From NCBI GenBank assembly GCA_965261455.1, contig OZ253453.1:1860001-1924000 (forward strand): a stretch of 64,000 nucleotides of DNA, written 5' to 3'. Made by a program: the position numbers and the translations under genes. The notes below the pieces were generated by a model. The model was not told where the DNA came from and made no database searches. It saw nothing but the letters and a program-made list of their open reading frames with translations. Shown in pieces: positions 54,114-61,546 of the stretch. Position 1 is the first letter of the stretch, and each line of letters starts with the position of its first letter. The stretch comes from DAOUKH01 sp965261455. GTDB lineage: Bacteria > Chloroflexota > Dehalococcoidia > SHYB01.

Positions 54114-55121
54114 CTAACGGAACTTGGCGACGACGTGCTCGCCGAACCCCTCGAGGAAGTCCAGCCGCTCCTCCATCGTTTCGGGGAGATTATAGAAGGA
54201 GCATGTCATGTGGGTCAGCTTGCTTCCTTGCAGCATTTGCTCCATCTGATCGGCCATGTCGGAGTAGCGGCCGCAAAACGCGTGGTCGGTCGCCACGTCG
54301 GTCACCGCTTCCAAGTGCAGCTTGACCATGGTGCTTTCCTGCATCTGGCCCCTCAGATAGTTGTGCTCGGGCCCGAACTGGAGATACGTTTCTTTCTTGC
54401 CCGCTTGGACCGAGGCCTCCCTGGGGTCGGGGCCGCTGAAGAAGTTACGGCGGGCGTTGACGTAGTCCGCCTCCTTGCCGTTGGTCTCCCGGTACGACGT
54501 TGTGAACGTCTCCGCCAGCGCGTTGACGTCGTTGTGGTACACGGGCGGCGCGACGCATATCCCGTCGGCGATTCGGCCCGCCCGGGCCGCCGAGCCATGC
54601 GCTTGGCTGGAGACGATGATGCGCGGCCGGGGCTTCTGGTAAGGATGGGCCAGTGGCTTCAGTTGCTCGAAGTCGAAGTACTTCCCGTGGAACTCCACCT
54701 CGTCCTGCGTCCACATACGCTTGATGATCTCGATGGACTCGACGAACTTCGGCACCCGGTCCTTGCGGGTGATCCCGGCGGCCTGCAAGTCCCAGGGCCG
54801 GTAGCCGATCGATACGCCGAGGTCGAGACGCCCTTCGAGCATCTGGTCCACGTAGGCCGCCGCCGGCGCCAGCTGCACCGGGTCCAGCATGGGCAGCGTC
54901 AGCGTCTCGTTCACGAACCGCAGCTTGGTCGGGACCGCCGCCATCCGGGCCATGATGGCGAGACCCTGCATCTGAGAGATCGCCATGAACTTGAAGCCTG
55001 CCGCCTCGGCGGTATGTATCACCCGTTCAAGGTTCTCGAACCACTCGGCGAAGGGGATCGTCCCGTCGTAGTAGTCCTTGTCGCCTCCGGTCAGGCGCCG
55101 GGGGACCAGTCCGAATATCAC
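54114..55121 (-). CDS. LLM class flavin-dependent oxidoreductase (tandem pair, copy 1)
   Basis: A 335-residue luciferase-like monooxygenase starting at GTG 55121, which has a ggagg site 6 bases upstream and aligns with the start of its tandem neighbour (VIFGLVPRRLTG against MIFGFVPRRLTG). Typical segments are KLRFVNETLTLPMLDPVQLA, MLEGRLDLGVSIGYRPWDLQ and HPYQKPRPRIIVSSQAHG. It belongs to the group that attacks sulfonates, heterocycles or alkanes using reduced flavin; substrate unknown. Confidence 0.88.
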   Translation of the reverse strand: MIFGLVPRRLTGGDKDYYDGTIPFAEWFENLERVIHTAEAAGFKFMAISQMQGLAIMARMAAVPTKLRFVNETLTLPMLDPVQLAPAAAYVDQMLEGRLDLGVSIGYRPWDLQAAGITRKDRVPKFVESIEIIKRMWTQDEVEFHGKYFDFEQLKPLAHPYQKPRPRIIVSSQAHGSAARAGRIADGICVAPPVYHNDVNALAETFTTSYRETNGKEADYVNARRNFFSGPDPREASVQAGKKETYLQFGPEHNYLRGQMQESTMVKLHLEAVTDVATDHAFCGRYSDMADQMEQMLQGSKLTHMTCSFYNLPETMEERLDFLEGFGEHVVAKFR

Positions 55122-55169
55122 GCTCAACCTCCGTACAGGCTCACCGCCCCGAACAATCGCCAAGACCCC

Positions 55170-56207
55170 CTAGCGGAACTTACCAATGACCTCGCGCCCA
55201 AATCCTTCCAGGAACTCCATTCGTTCTTCCAAGTTATCGGAGAGGTTGTAAAAGGAGCACGTCATGTGCGTGAGTTTGCTGTGCTCCAGCATCCGCCCCA
55301 GTTGCTCGGCCATATCTTCATACGTGCCGGAGAATGCGTGCTCGGTGACGTCGTCGGCCGACGGATCGAGGCTGAGCTTCACCATTGTCTTCTCCTGCAT
55401 CCTCCCCCTGATGTAGTCATGCTCCGGCCCGAATTGCAGGTACTTCTCCTTTTGCCTGGCCTGGGCCGCCGCCTCTTTCGGCGATGGCCCGACGAAGAAG
55501 TCGCGCCGGGCGTTCACGTACCCGGGGGCCTTGCCGTTTGTCTCCTGATAGGAGCCGCGGAATGTCTCAGCCAACGCCGCGGCGTCGGCGTGAAAGACCG
55601 GAGGGGCGATGCAGATCCCGTCGGCGATCCGGCCCGCCCGCGCGGCGGACCCGTGGGCCTGAGTCGAAACGATGATTCTGGGGCGAGGTTTCTGGTAAGG
55701 CTGCGCAAGAGGTTCCACACCCTCGAAGTCGAAATATTCCCCGTGAAACTCCACCTTTTCCTGCGTCCACATCCGCTTGATGATTTCGATGGATTCCACG
55801 AATTTCGGTACGCGGTCCTTTCGCATGATCCCGGCCGCCCGGAGGTCCCAGGGTTTGTAGCCGATGGACACCCCAAGGTCGAGCCTTCCTTCAAGCATCT
55901 GGTCCACGTAGGCCGCCGCCGGCGCCAGCTGCACCGGGTCCAGCATCGGGAGGGTTAGCGTCTCGTTCACGAACCGCAGCTTGGTCGGGATCGAAGCGCA
56001 GCGCGCCATGACCAGGAGGGACTGGGTCTGCGAGAAGGCCATGTACTCAAAGCCTGCCCGCTCGGCGGCGGAGATAACCGTTTGGAGGTCTTCGAGCCAT
56101 TCGTCGAAGGGCCGCGGGAATTCTCCGCTTCCTCCTCCGGCAGCGATACGCCGGGGAATGTCCATCGCTTCCCCGGTCAGCCGCCTAGGCACGAACCCAA
56201 ATATCAC
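55170..56207 (-). CDS. LLM class flavin-dependent oxidoreductase (tandem pair, copy 2)
   Basis: A 345-residue paralogue of the downstream LLM gene. Long stretches are nearly identical, including the region around LRFVNETLTLPMLDPV and DQMLEGRLDLGVSIGY. The extra length comes from the segment RRIAAGGGSGEFPRPFDEW near the N-terminus. The GTG start at 56207 follows ggagatagcc. It is upstream of copy 1 by 48 bases, and both probably follow one promoter in the 56208-56400 region. Confidence 0.88.
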   Translation of the reverse strand: MIFGFVPRRLTGEAMDIPRRIAAGGGSGEFPRPFDEWLEDLQTVISAAERAGFEYMAFSQTQSLLVMARCASIPTKLRFVNETLTLPMLDPVQLAPAAAYVDQMLEGRLDLGVSIGYKPWDLRAAGIMRKDRVPKFVESIEIIKRMWTQEKVEFHGEYFDFEGVEPLAQPYQKPRPRIIVSTQAHGSAARAGRIADGICIAPPVFHADAAALAETFRGSYQETNGKAPGYVNARRDFFVGPSPKEAAAQARQKEKYLQFGPEHDYIRGRMQEKTMVKLSLDPSADDVTEHAFSGTYEDMAEQLGRMLEHSKLTHMTCSFYNLSDNLEERMEFLEGFGREVIGKFR

Positions 56208-56413
56208 AGGCTATCTCCGTGGTGTGCCGCGGTCATAAGGCTCGGGCAGCCGCGGGGCAAGTCGTTCTCTGTCGACGAATAACCGTCGATTTCCCCCTCC
56301 ATTTCGAGGCAGAGGGTCGGGGCTCATTCTGGCCGCCTGCCGCGCAGAATAGGCGGTCAGTCATGGTGGGTCAAGAAAACGTCTGCACTCGTTACTGCGC
56401 CAAGTTACTTTGC

Positions 56414-56442
56414 TTGACAATCGGTGACCCCGTGACTAATCT
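56414..56442 (+). promoter_or_regulatory. Candidate sigma-70-type promoter upstream of the SBP lipoprotein
   Basis: A perfect -35 hexamer TTGACA at 56414-56419 is followed after 17 bases by a weak -10 hexamer TAATCT at 56437-56442. It lies 30 bases before the start codon of the substrate-binding lipoprotein gene at 56472. The -10 matches consensus at only three positions, so the call is moderate. Confidence 0.5.
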
Positions 56443-56471
56443 CGCCGAAAGCCGACAACGGAAGGCAGCCT

Positions 56472-58427
56472 ATGTCTCGATTACCCAAGCAGTTTATCGG
56501 ATTCATTTCGGCAATTTTAGTCCTTATGGTGGTGGTGGCGGCTTGCGGCGGCGACGACGAGCCCACCGCCACGTCCGCGCCCGCGCCCACGACCGCGCCG
56601 GCGGCGACAGCCATGCCCGCGCCTACGACCGCGCCGGCGGCGACAGCCATGCCGGCGGCGACCTCCGCGCCCGCGGCGACCTCCATGCCCGCGGCGACCT
56701 CCATGCCCGCGGCGACGGCTATGCCCGCGGCGACGGCCATGCCGGCGGCGACCTCCGCGCCCGCGGCGACTTCGGCCCCCGCGCCCACCGCCGCGCCGGC
56801 GGCCACAGCGGCACCCAGGCCCACGCCGACACCCATACCGCAGCCAACGGCTACGCCTGAAGGGCAGCGGGCCCAGTACGGCGGCACCGCCACGTTCGCC
56901 AACCGCGACGATCCCCCCGGCCTCGATCCCATGCGGACGCTGACGGTTACGTTGCGGAACGTATCGGCGCCCGTCTTTGGCGACGTCAACATCGTGAAGC
57001 CGAACCCCCTGAGCGTCTACGAGCCGACGGCTAGCCTTGCGGAAAGCTGGGACATCAACGATGACGCCACCGTGTGGACGTTCAACATCCGGGGCGGCGT
57101 GAAGTGGCACGACGGTGTGGACTTCACCGCCGAGGATGTGGAGTTCTTCTTCAATCTCAGCATGAATCCCCCCGGCGACCGGCCTACCGGAGCCTGGGCC
57201 CGTGTGGTCGCAGGGATCATCGATTCCGTGGAGGCGACCGACTCGCGCACCGCCGTCTTCCGGCTCAAGCAGCCGACGCCGAGCCTCCTGGAGGCGTTGA
57301 CGAATCACCGCATCCAGATCGCCCATCCGAAACACCTGATGCAGCCGGAGATCGACGCGGGTAACGTCACGGTGAGCCCCGCCGATGTGGACTACGTCGG
57401 CCTCGGCCCCTTCGTTTTCGATCGGTTCAACGAAGGCTCCGTATGGAGCGTCACCAGATTCGACCAGTACTGGGAGATAGAAGACGGGAACAGCCTGCCG
57501 TACCTCGATGGTATCGACTTCGCCATCGTCCCGGACCACGGAAGCGTCCTTGCCGCATTCCGGACCGGACGCCTGGACAGCACCGCCTACGGAAGCGGCT
57601 ACTACGTGCTTCCGCAGCAGCGGCAGCAAATCATCTCCGATCTGGGCGAGGGCGAGGCCTTCTTCGCCATTGTCAACGCGAACCAGCTGAGCTTCTCGAT
57701 CAATGCCGCAAGGGTGCCGTGGGATGACATCCGAGTGCGCCGCGCGGCGCAGCTCTGGTTCGATAAGCTCGCCGGGATCGAGGCCGTCTACGAAGGTGAT
57801 GGGAACCTCGTCGGCGTCTTCCCGCCCGGAAGTCCCTTCAGCAATCCCGACCTCTTCAGCTGGCCCGGTTTCAATCCGGACAATCTTGCCCGGGACCGCG
57901 CCAGTGCAAAGGATCTCCTCGCGCAAGCCGGCTACGCCAACGGGTTCAACGCAGTGATACTCTGCCGCGACAGGTTCATCACGCTCTGCGAATACCAGCA
58001 GGGACAACTCGCGGAGATGCTGGCGCCGGGCGAGGTCTCGCTAAACGTCGTCGACTCCGCCACCTACGCCTCTCTCTCTTCGGCGGGCGACTTTTCCTTG
58101 ACCGCCGGCAGCGACTCGCTGGGCACGAGCATCAACGGGAGCTTCGACACCTGGGCGAGCACCAACCCCGGGGGAGCGACCTACCACGGCGACCCCAAAG
58201 TGGACGAAGCCTTCCTCAAGATTCTGTCGCTGTCGCCCGGCGACCCTCAGCGCTACGCGTTAGGGCAAGAGGTGGAACGGTACATCCTTCGGGAGAAGGC
58301 CTACGGGGTCCCGTTGTTCACGCAGTTGGGCGTGATTGCCTACAGATCGTACGTCAAGGGCGTTCGCGTACCGGAAGTGAACGTCAACCTCAACCTGGAC
58401 CGGTCCACCTTCTGGCTCGACAAATAG
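56472..58427 (+). CDS. ABC transporter substrate-binding lipoprotein, family 5
   Basis: A 651-residue lipoprotein. The signal peptide ends in the lipobox VVAAC with Cys25 as the lipid site. A very long low-complexity linker of Ala, Pro, Thr and Met (residues about 35-125) follows, then the SBP_bac_5 domain beginning near YGGTATFANRDDPP, with VWTFNIRGGVKWHDG and the terminal LDRSTFWLDK. The linker lets the receptor reach far from the membrane, common in monoderm or Chloroflexi-like envelopes. No permease is adjacent; the pair at 42647-44528 is a candidate partner. Confidence 0.92.
   Translation: MSRLPKQFIGFISAILVLMVVVAACGGDDEPTATSAPAPTTAPAATAMPAPTTAPAATAMPAATSAPAATSMPAATSMPAATAMPAATAMPAATSAPAATSAPAPTAAPAATAAPRPTPTPIPQPTATPEGQRAQYGGTATFANRDDPPGLDPMRTLTVTLRNVSAPVFGDVNIVKPNPLSVYEPTASLAESWDINDDATVWTFNIRGGVKWHDGVDFTAEDVEFFFNLSMNPPGDRPTGAWARVVAGIIDSVEATDSRTAVFRLKQPTPSLLEALTNHRIQIAHPKHLMQPEIDAGNVTVSPADVDYVGLGPFVFDRFNEGSVWSVTRFDQYWEIEDGNSLPYLDGIDFAIVPDHGSVLAAFRTGRLDSTAYGSGYYVLPQQRQQIISDLGEGEAFFAIVNANQLSFSINAARVPWDDIRVRRAAQLWFDKLAGIEAVYEGDGNLVGVFPPGSPFSNPDLFSWPGFNPDNLARDRASAKDLLAQAGYANGFNAVILCRDRFITLCEYQQGQLAEMLAPGEVSLNVVDSATYASLSSAGDFSLTAGSDSLGTSINGSFDTWASTNPGGATYHGDPKVDEAFLKILSLSPGDPQRYALGQEVERYILREKAYGVPLFTQLGVIAYRSYVKGVRVPEVNVNLNLDRSTFWLDK
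56568..56850 (+). repeat. Low-complexity GC-rich coding minisatellite (Ala/Pro/Thr linker)
   Basis: Repeated short units of the forms gcgccggcggcgacagccatg and gcgcccgcggcgacctcc encode runs of APAAT and MPAAT in the lipoprotein linker. Unit length varies around 18-36 bases. The repeats probably expand and contract by slippage or recombination. They also create a long but meaningless open frame on the opposite strand. Confidence 0.8.
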
Positions 58428-58440
58428 GCTCTTCCTGTCA

Positions 58441-58466
58441 GGCCCGCCGCCCATGGGCGGCGGGCC
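58441..58466 (+). terminator. GC-rich perfect palindrome after the SBP gene
   Basis: The 26-base palindrome (ggcccgccgccca and its exact reverse complement) lies 13 bases after the SBP stop. It can fold as an 11-bp stem with a 4-base loop. It has no T-run. It probably ends or attenuates transcription between the lipoprotein and the downstream enzyme operon. Confidence 0.6.
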
Positions 58467-58491
58467 GCTTGGGAAACGAGGCGTGGCCAAG

Positions 58492-59568
58492 ATGAAGAAG
58501 GTCTGCATCATCCCGGGCGATGATGCAGCGCCCGAGGCGGTCTTGCCCGCCGTCGAGATTCTCCGGAGCATGGAGTTGCCTATCGAGTTCCTCCTTCCCC
58601 CTACCGGGGAGGAGGGCATCAGGAAGCATGGGGCTGGCTTCCCTGAAGAGGCGCGCAGGGCCGTGGACGAGTCCGACACCACGATCTTCGGCGCGACCAG
58701 CGGCGTCACCGGAGGCCTGTCGTACCTGCGCAGCGCCAAGGACACCTACGCTAATCTGCGCCCCATCAAGTACCTCCCGGGAATGCGGAGCCCCCTGGCC
58801 CATCCCCAGGGCATCGACCTTGTCTTGGTGCGGGAAAACAGCGAGGACGCCTACGTCGGCATCGAGGGCGACCTGCAGACGCTGGACCCCTCGCGTCTGG
58901 CGCCGGACCGGCGTACCGGCGAACCGCTCGACGTCAGCCCCAAGGGCAAGTTCGCCATCAAAGTGATCACCGAAGCGGGCACCCGCCGCATCGCGAAGTT
59001 CGCCTGCGATCTGGCCCTGCGCCGCAAGCGCGAAGGCAGGCCGGGCCGGCTGACCATCACTTCGAAGTACAACCTGCTTCGACAGACCGACGGTCTCTTC
59101 AAGGAGGTGGCCGAAGAGGTCGCCCGCGGCTACCCGGACCTACGGTGCGAAACGCTCATCGTGGACAACTTCGCCCAGCAGCTCATGATCGACCCCAAAC
59201 GGTTCGACGTGGTGGTGATACCCAACCTCTACGGCGACATCCTCTCCGACGGCGCCGCGGGCCTGATCGGGGGTCTGGGAGCGGCGCCCAGCGGCTGTTA
59301 CGGCGACCGCTTCGCCTACTTCGAGCCGGTGCACGGCTCGGCCCCAGACATCAAGGGACAGAACGTGATCAACCCCACCGCGACGCTCCTGTCCGCCGCG
59401 ATGATGCTCGAGTATCTCGGCCTGCCCGACGACGCCCGCCGCCTCACGGACGCTATCGCGGGGGTCTACGCCGAGGGCGCTCACCTTACGCGGGATCAGC
59501 ACGGCACCGCCGGCACGACCGAATTCTGCGCCGCGGTTCAGTCGCGCCTAGTGGACACGGGCGTGTAG
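58492..59568 (+). CDS. Isocitrate/isopropylmalate dehydrogenase family enzyme
   Basis: A 358-residue NAD(P)-dependent beta-decarboxylating dehydrogenase. Motifs are IIPGDDAAPE at the N-terminus, VRENSEDAYVGIEGD (substrate loop), SKYNLLRQTDGLF, VDNFAQQLMIDP and IPNLYGDILSDGAAGLIGG (metal aspartates), then EPVHGSAPDIKGQNVINP. The substrate loop does not match any one classical enzyme, so isopropylmalate, homoisocitrate, tartrate and malate remain open. The start is taken at 58492; GTG 58483 is an alternative. It heads an apparent operon with aconitase-like and decarboxylase genes. Confidence 0.9.
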   Translation: MKKVCIIPGDDAAPEAVLPAVEILRSMELPIEFLLPPTGEEGIRKHGAGFPEEARRAVDESDTTIFGATSGVTGGLSYLRSAKDTYANLRPIKYLPGMRSPLAHPQGIDLVLVRENSEDAYVGIEGDLQTLDPSRLAPDRRTGEPLDVSPKGKFAIKVITEAGTRRIAKFACDLALRRKREGRPGRLTITSKYNLLRQTDGLFKEVAEEVARGYPDLRCETLIVDNFAQQLMIDPKRFDVVVIPNLYGDILSDGAAGLIGGLGAAPSGCYGDRFAYFEPVHGSAPDIKGQNVINPTATLLSAAMMLEYLGLPDDARRLTDAIAGVYAEGAHLTRDQHGTAGTTEFCAAVQSRLVDTGV

Positions 59569-59613
59569 TCTTACCAACAACGCAGTCCAACCACTACAGG
59601 GAGGTAACGCGAG

Positions 59614-60873
59614 ATGGGTATGACCATGGCGCAAAAGATCATCGCCAGAGCTTCGGGCCGCGACCACGTCGCCCCCGGCGACTACATCTGGGGCAAGGTC
59701 GATGGTACCGGCGTGATCGGCGGCTCCGCGCTGCGCCACCTCGACAACCTCGGCAAAGTCTTTGACCCTGAACGCGTCTACGTCGTGGAGGACCACCTCG
59801 CGCCGTCCCCCTCCGTCGCCGCGGCCAACGGCACGAAGCGCATGCGCGAGTTCGTCAAGCGCAACGGCATCAAGAACTATTTCGAATGGGGCCGTCACGG
59901 CATCCTCCACGAGCTGTTCCCCGACCACGGCTACTGCTCTCCTGGCGACTTCATCGCCAGCGTGGACTCCCACTCCACCAGCTACGGCTGCTTCAACGTG
60001 GCCTCCTGTCCGCTCAACGAGGAGATGCCGCTCGTGCTTCTCACCGGGGAGCTCTGGCTGCGCGTGCCCGAAGCCATCAAGTTCAACCTGACCGGCAAAC
60101 TCCCCGGGCCGGAGAACTTCGTCGTCGGCAAAGACGTGATCCTGCGCATCGCCGGCGAGCACGGAACCGACGTCGGTTTGTACAAATCCGTCGAGTTTGG
60201 CGGCCCCGGCCTAGCCTCAGTCAGCATGCCGGGCCGCTTTTCCATAGCCAACATGGGCGTGGAGATTGGCGGGAAATTCGCCATCTTCCCCTGCGACGAC
60301 CTCACCCTGGAGTACCTAGACGGCAAAATGAAACGCCCCCCCAGGCCCGTCGCGCCCGATCCCGACGCCGACTACGAGGCCGAGTACACCGTCGACATGA
60401 CCGACATGTCCCCCTACGTGGCCCGTCCCCACGACCCCGGCAACAGCGTGCCCATCGAGGAGGTGGCCGCCGAGAAGATTCCCTTCGATCAGGCGTTCAT
60501 CGGCTCCTGCACGAACGCCCGAATGGAAGACTTCCGCATGGCGGCCCGGATTCTGAAGGGCAACAAGGTGCACCCCGAACGCCGCCTTATCTGCACGCCG
60601 GCGTCGCAGCGCATCTGGAAGGAGGCCGGCCGGGAGGGCCTGTGGGACATCATCACCGAGGCCGATGGCATGGTGACGAATTCCACCTGTGGCGCTTGTC
60701 TCGGCGCCCACATGGGCGTGCTCGCCGACGAGGAAGTCTGCATCTCCTCCACCAACCGGAACTTCCAGGGGCGCATGGGGAGCGCCAAGGCCTCGGTCTA
60801 CCTGGCCAACCCGGCCGTCGTCGCCGCCTCGGCGGTGAAGGGGTACATCGCCGATCCCCGTGAGTTTCTCTAA
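59614..60873 (+). CDS. Aconitase/3-isopropylmalate dehydratase large subunit family protein
   Basis: A 419-residue LeuC/homoaconitase-type large subunit that binds a [4Fe-4S] cluster and isomerises a hydroxy-acid through a dehydrated intermediate. Cluster cysteines are in GSCTNAR and GACLGAHMG; ISSTNRNFQGRMG is the usual substrate-contact segment. The length is that of the short archaeal/bacterial LeuC type. The ATG at 59614 follows gggaggtaac. It works with the small subunit immediately downstream. Confidence 0.92.
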   Translation: MGMTMAQKIIARASGRDHVAPGDYIWGKVDGTGVIGGSALRHLDNLGKVFDPERVYVVEDHLAPSPSVAAANGTKRMREFVKRNGIKNYFEWGRHGILHELFPDHGYCSPGDFIASVDSHSTSYGCFNVASCPLNEEMPLVLLTGELWLRVPEAIKFNLTGKLPGPENFVVGKDVILRIAGEHGTDVGLYKSVEFGGPGLASVSMPGRFSIANMGVEIGGKFAIFPCDDLTLEYLDGKMKRPPRPVAPDPDADYEAEYTVDMTDMSPYVARPHDPGNSVPIEEVAAEKIPFDQAFIGSCTNARMEDFRMAARILKGNKVHPERRLICTPASQRIWKEAGREGLWDIITEADGMVTNSTCGACLGAHMGVLADEEVCISSTNRNFQGRMGSAKASVYLANPAVVAASAVKGYIADPREFL

Positions 60874-60897
60874 GGGCTCGGAAAGGAAACCGCTGAC

Positions 60898-61452
60898 ATG
60901 ACGACCAAGACGCCAACGCTGCTTTTCGAGGGCCGCGTCTGGAAGTTCGGCGACAACATCAGCACCGACCTGATGATGCCCGGCCAGATCACCATGGCCA
61001 AACCCGGAATCTCCGACGAAGAAGTGGCCCCGTACTGCATGATGGCGAACCGGCCGGAGTGGGCGGCGCAGGTGAAGCGGGGGGACATCGTGATCGCCGG
61101 AAGGAACTTCGGCTGCGGCTCCAGCCGTCCCGCGCCGCGCGTGCTCCGCGCGCTGGGAATCGCCGCCGTCGTCGCGGAGTCAACGTCGCGGCTCTTCTTC
61201 CGCAACTCCGTCCATCTCGGCTTCCCCACCGTCATTTGCAAGGGTGTCACCGAGGCCTTCGAAGAAGGCGACATCTGCGAGCTTGACGTCGCGCGGGGCG
61301 CGGTCACCAACAAGACCAACGGGAAGACCCTGCAGGGCGAGGCCCTCCCCGAGGGCAGTCCGCCCTATCAGATACTGATGTCCGGCGGCCTGCAGAACTA
61401 CATGAAGGAAGTGGCGGAGAAGATAAAGGCGGGCCAACCATTCCATGATTAA
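60898..61452 (+). CDS. Aconitase/3-isopropylmalate dehydratase small subunit family protein
   Basis: A 184-residue LeuD-type swivel-domain subunit. It has FGDNISTDLMMPGQ at the N-terminus, GRNFGCGSSRPAPR (the conserved GCGSSR substrate motif), RLFFRNSVHLGFPTV and a C-terminal NKTNGKTLQ. It begins 24 bases after the large-subunit gene with a ggaaagg site. The YLRT-type loop that defines LeuD substrate choice is not clear, so the substrate stays open. Confidence 0.92.
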   Translation: MTTKTPTLLFEGRVWKFGDNISTDLMMPGQITMAKPGISDEEVAPYCMMANRPEWAAQVKRGDIVIAGRNFGCGSSRPAPRVLRALGIAAVVAESTSRLFFRNSVHLGFPTVICKGVTEAFEEGDICELDVARGAVTNKTNGKTLQGEALPEGSPPYQILMSGGLQNYMKEVAEKIKAGQPFHD

Positions 61453-61471
61453 TGGCCCGCGGGAGGGCCAT
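61452..61471 (+). terminator. Small hairpin after the dehydratase small subunit
   Basis: Arms atggccc (61452-61458) and gggccat (61465-61471) enclose a 6-base loop directly at the stop codon. There is no T-run. It lies in the 94-base gap before the decarboxylase gene and may attenuate transcription. Confidence 0.35.
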
Positions 61472-61546
61472 CTCCGCCCCGCCGGCCCGTCCGCGTACCG
61501 GGACCGTTCGCGACAACGGCCATTGGACCCTCAAAGGTAGCTCCCC

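Noticed and set aside
54087..55958. 623-codon open frame on the plus strand
   Set aside because: Antisense to the two LLM oxidoreductases; its apparent internal repeat only mirrors the similarity of those two genes.
56568..56850. CRISPR array
   Set aside because: The repeats are short, irregular, GC-rich and in frame with a protein linker; there are no unique spacers and no cas genes in the window.
56517..58007. 496-codon minus-strand open frame ending in a Gly/Arg-rich tail
   Set aside because: Antisense of the substrate-binding lipoprotein; the Gly/Arg tail is the complement of its Ala/Pro/Thr linker repeats.
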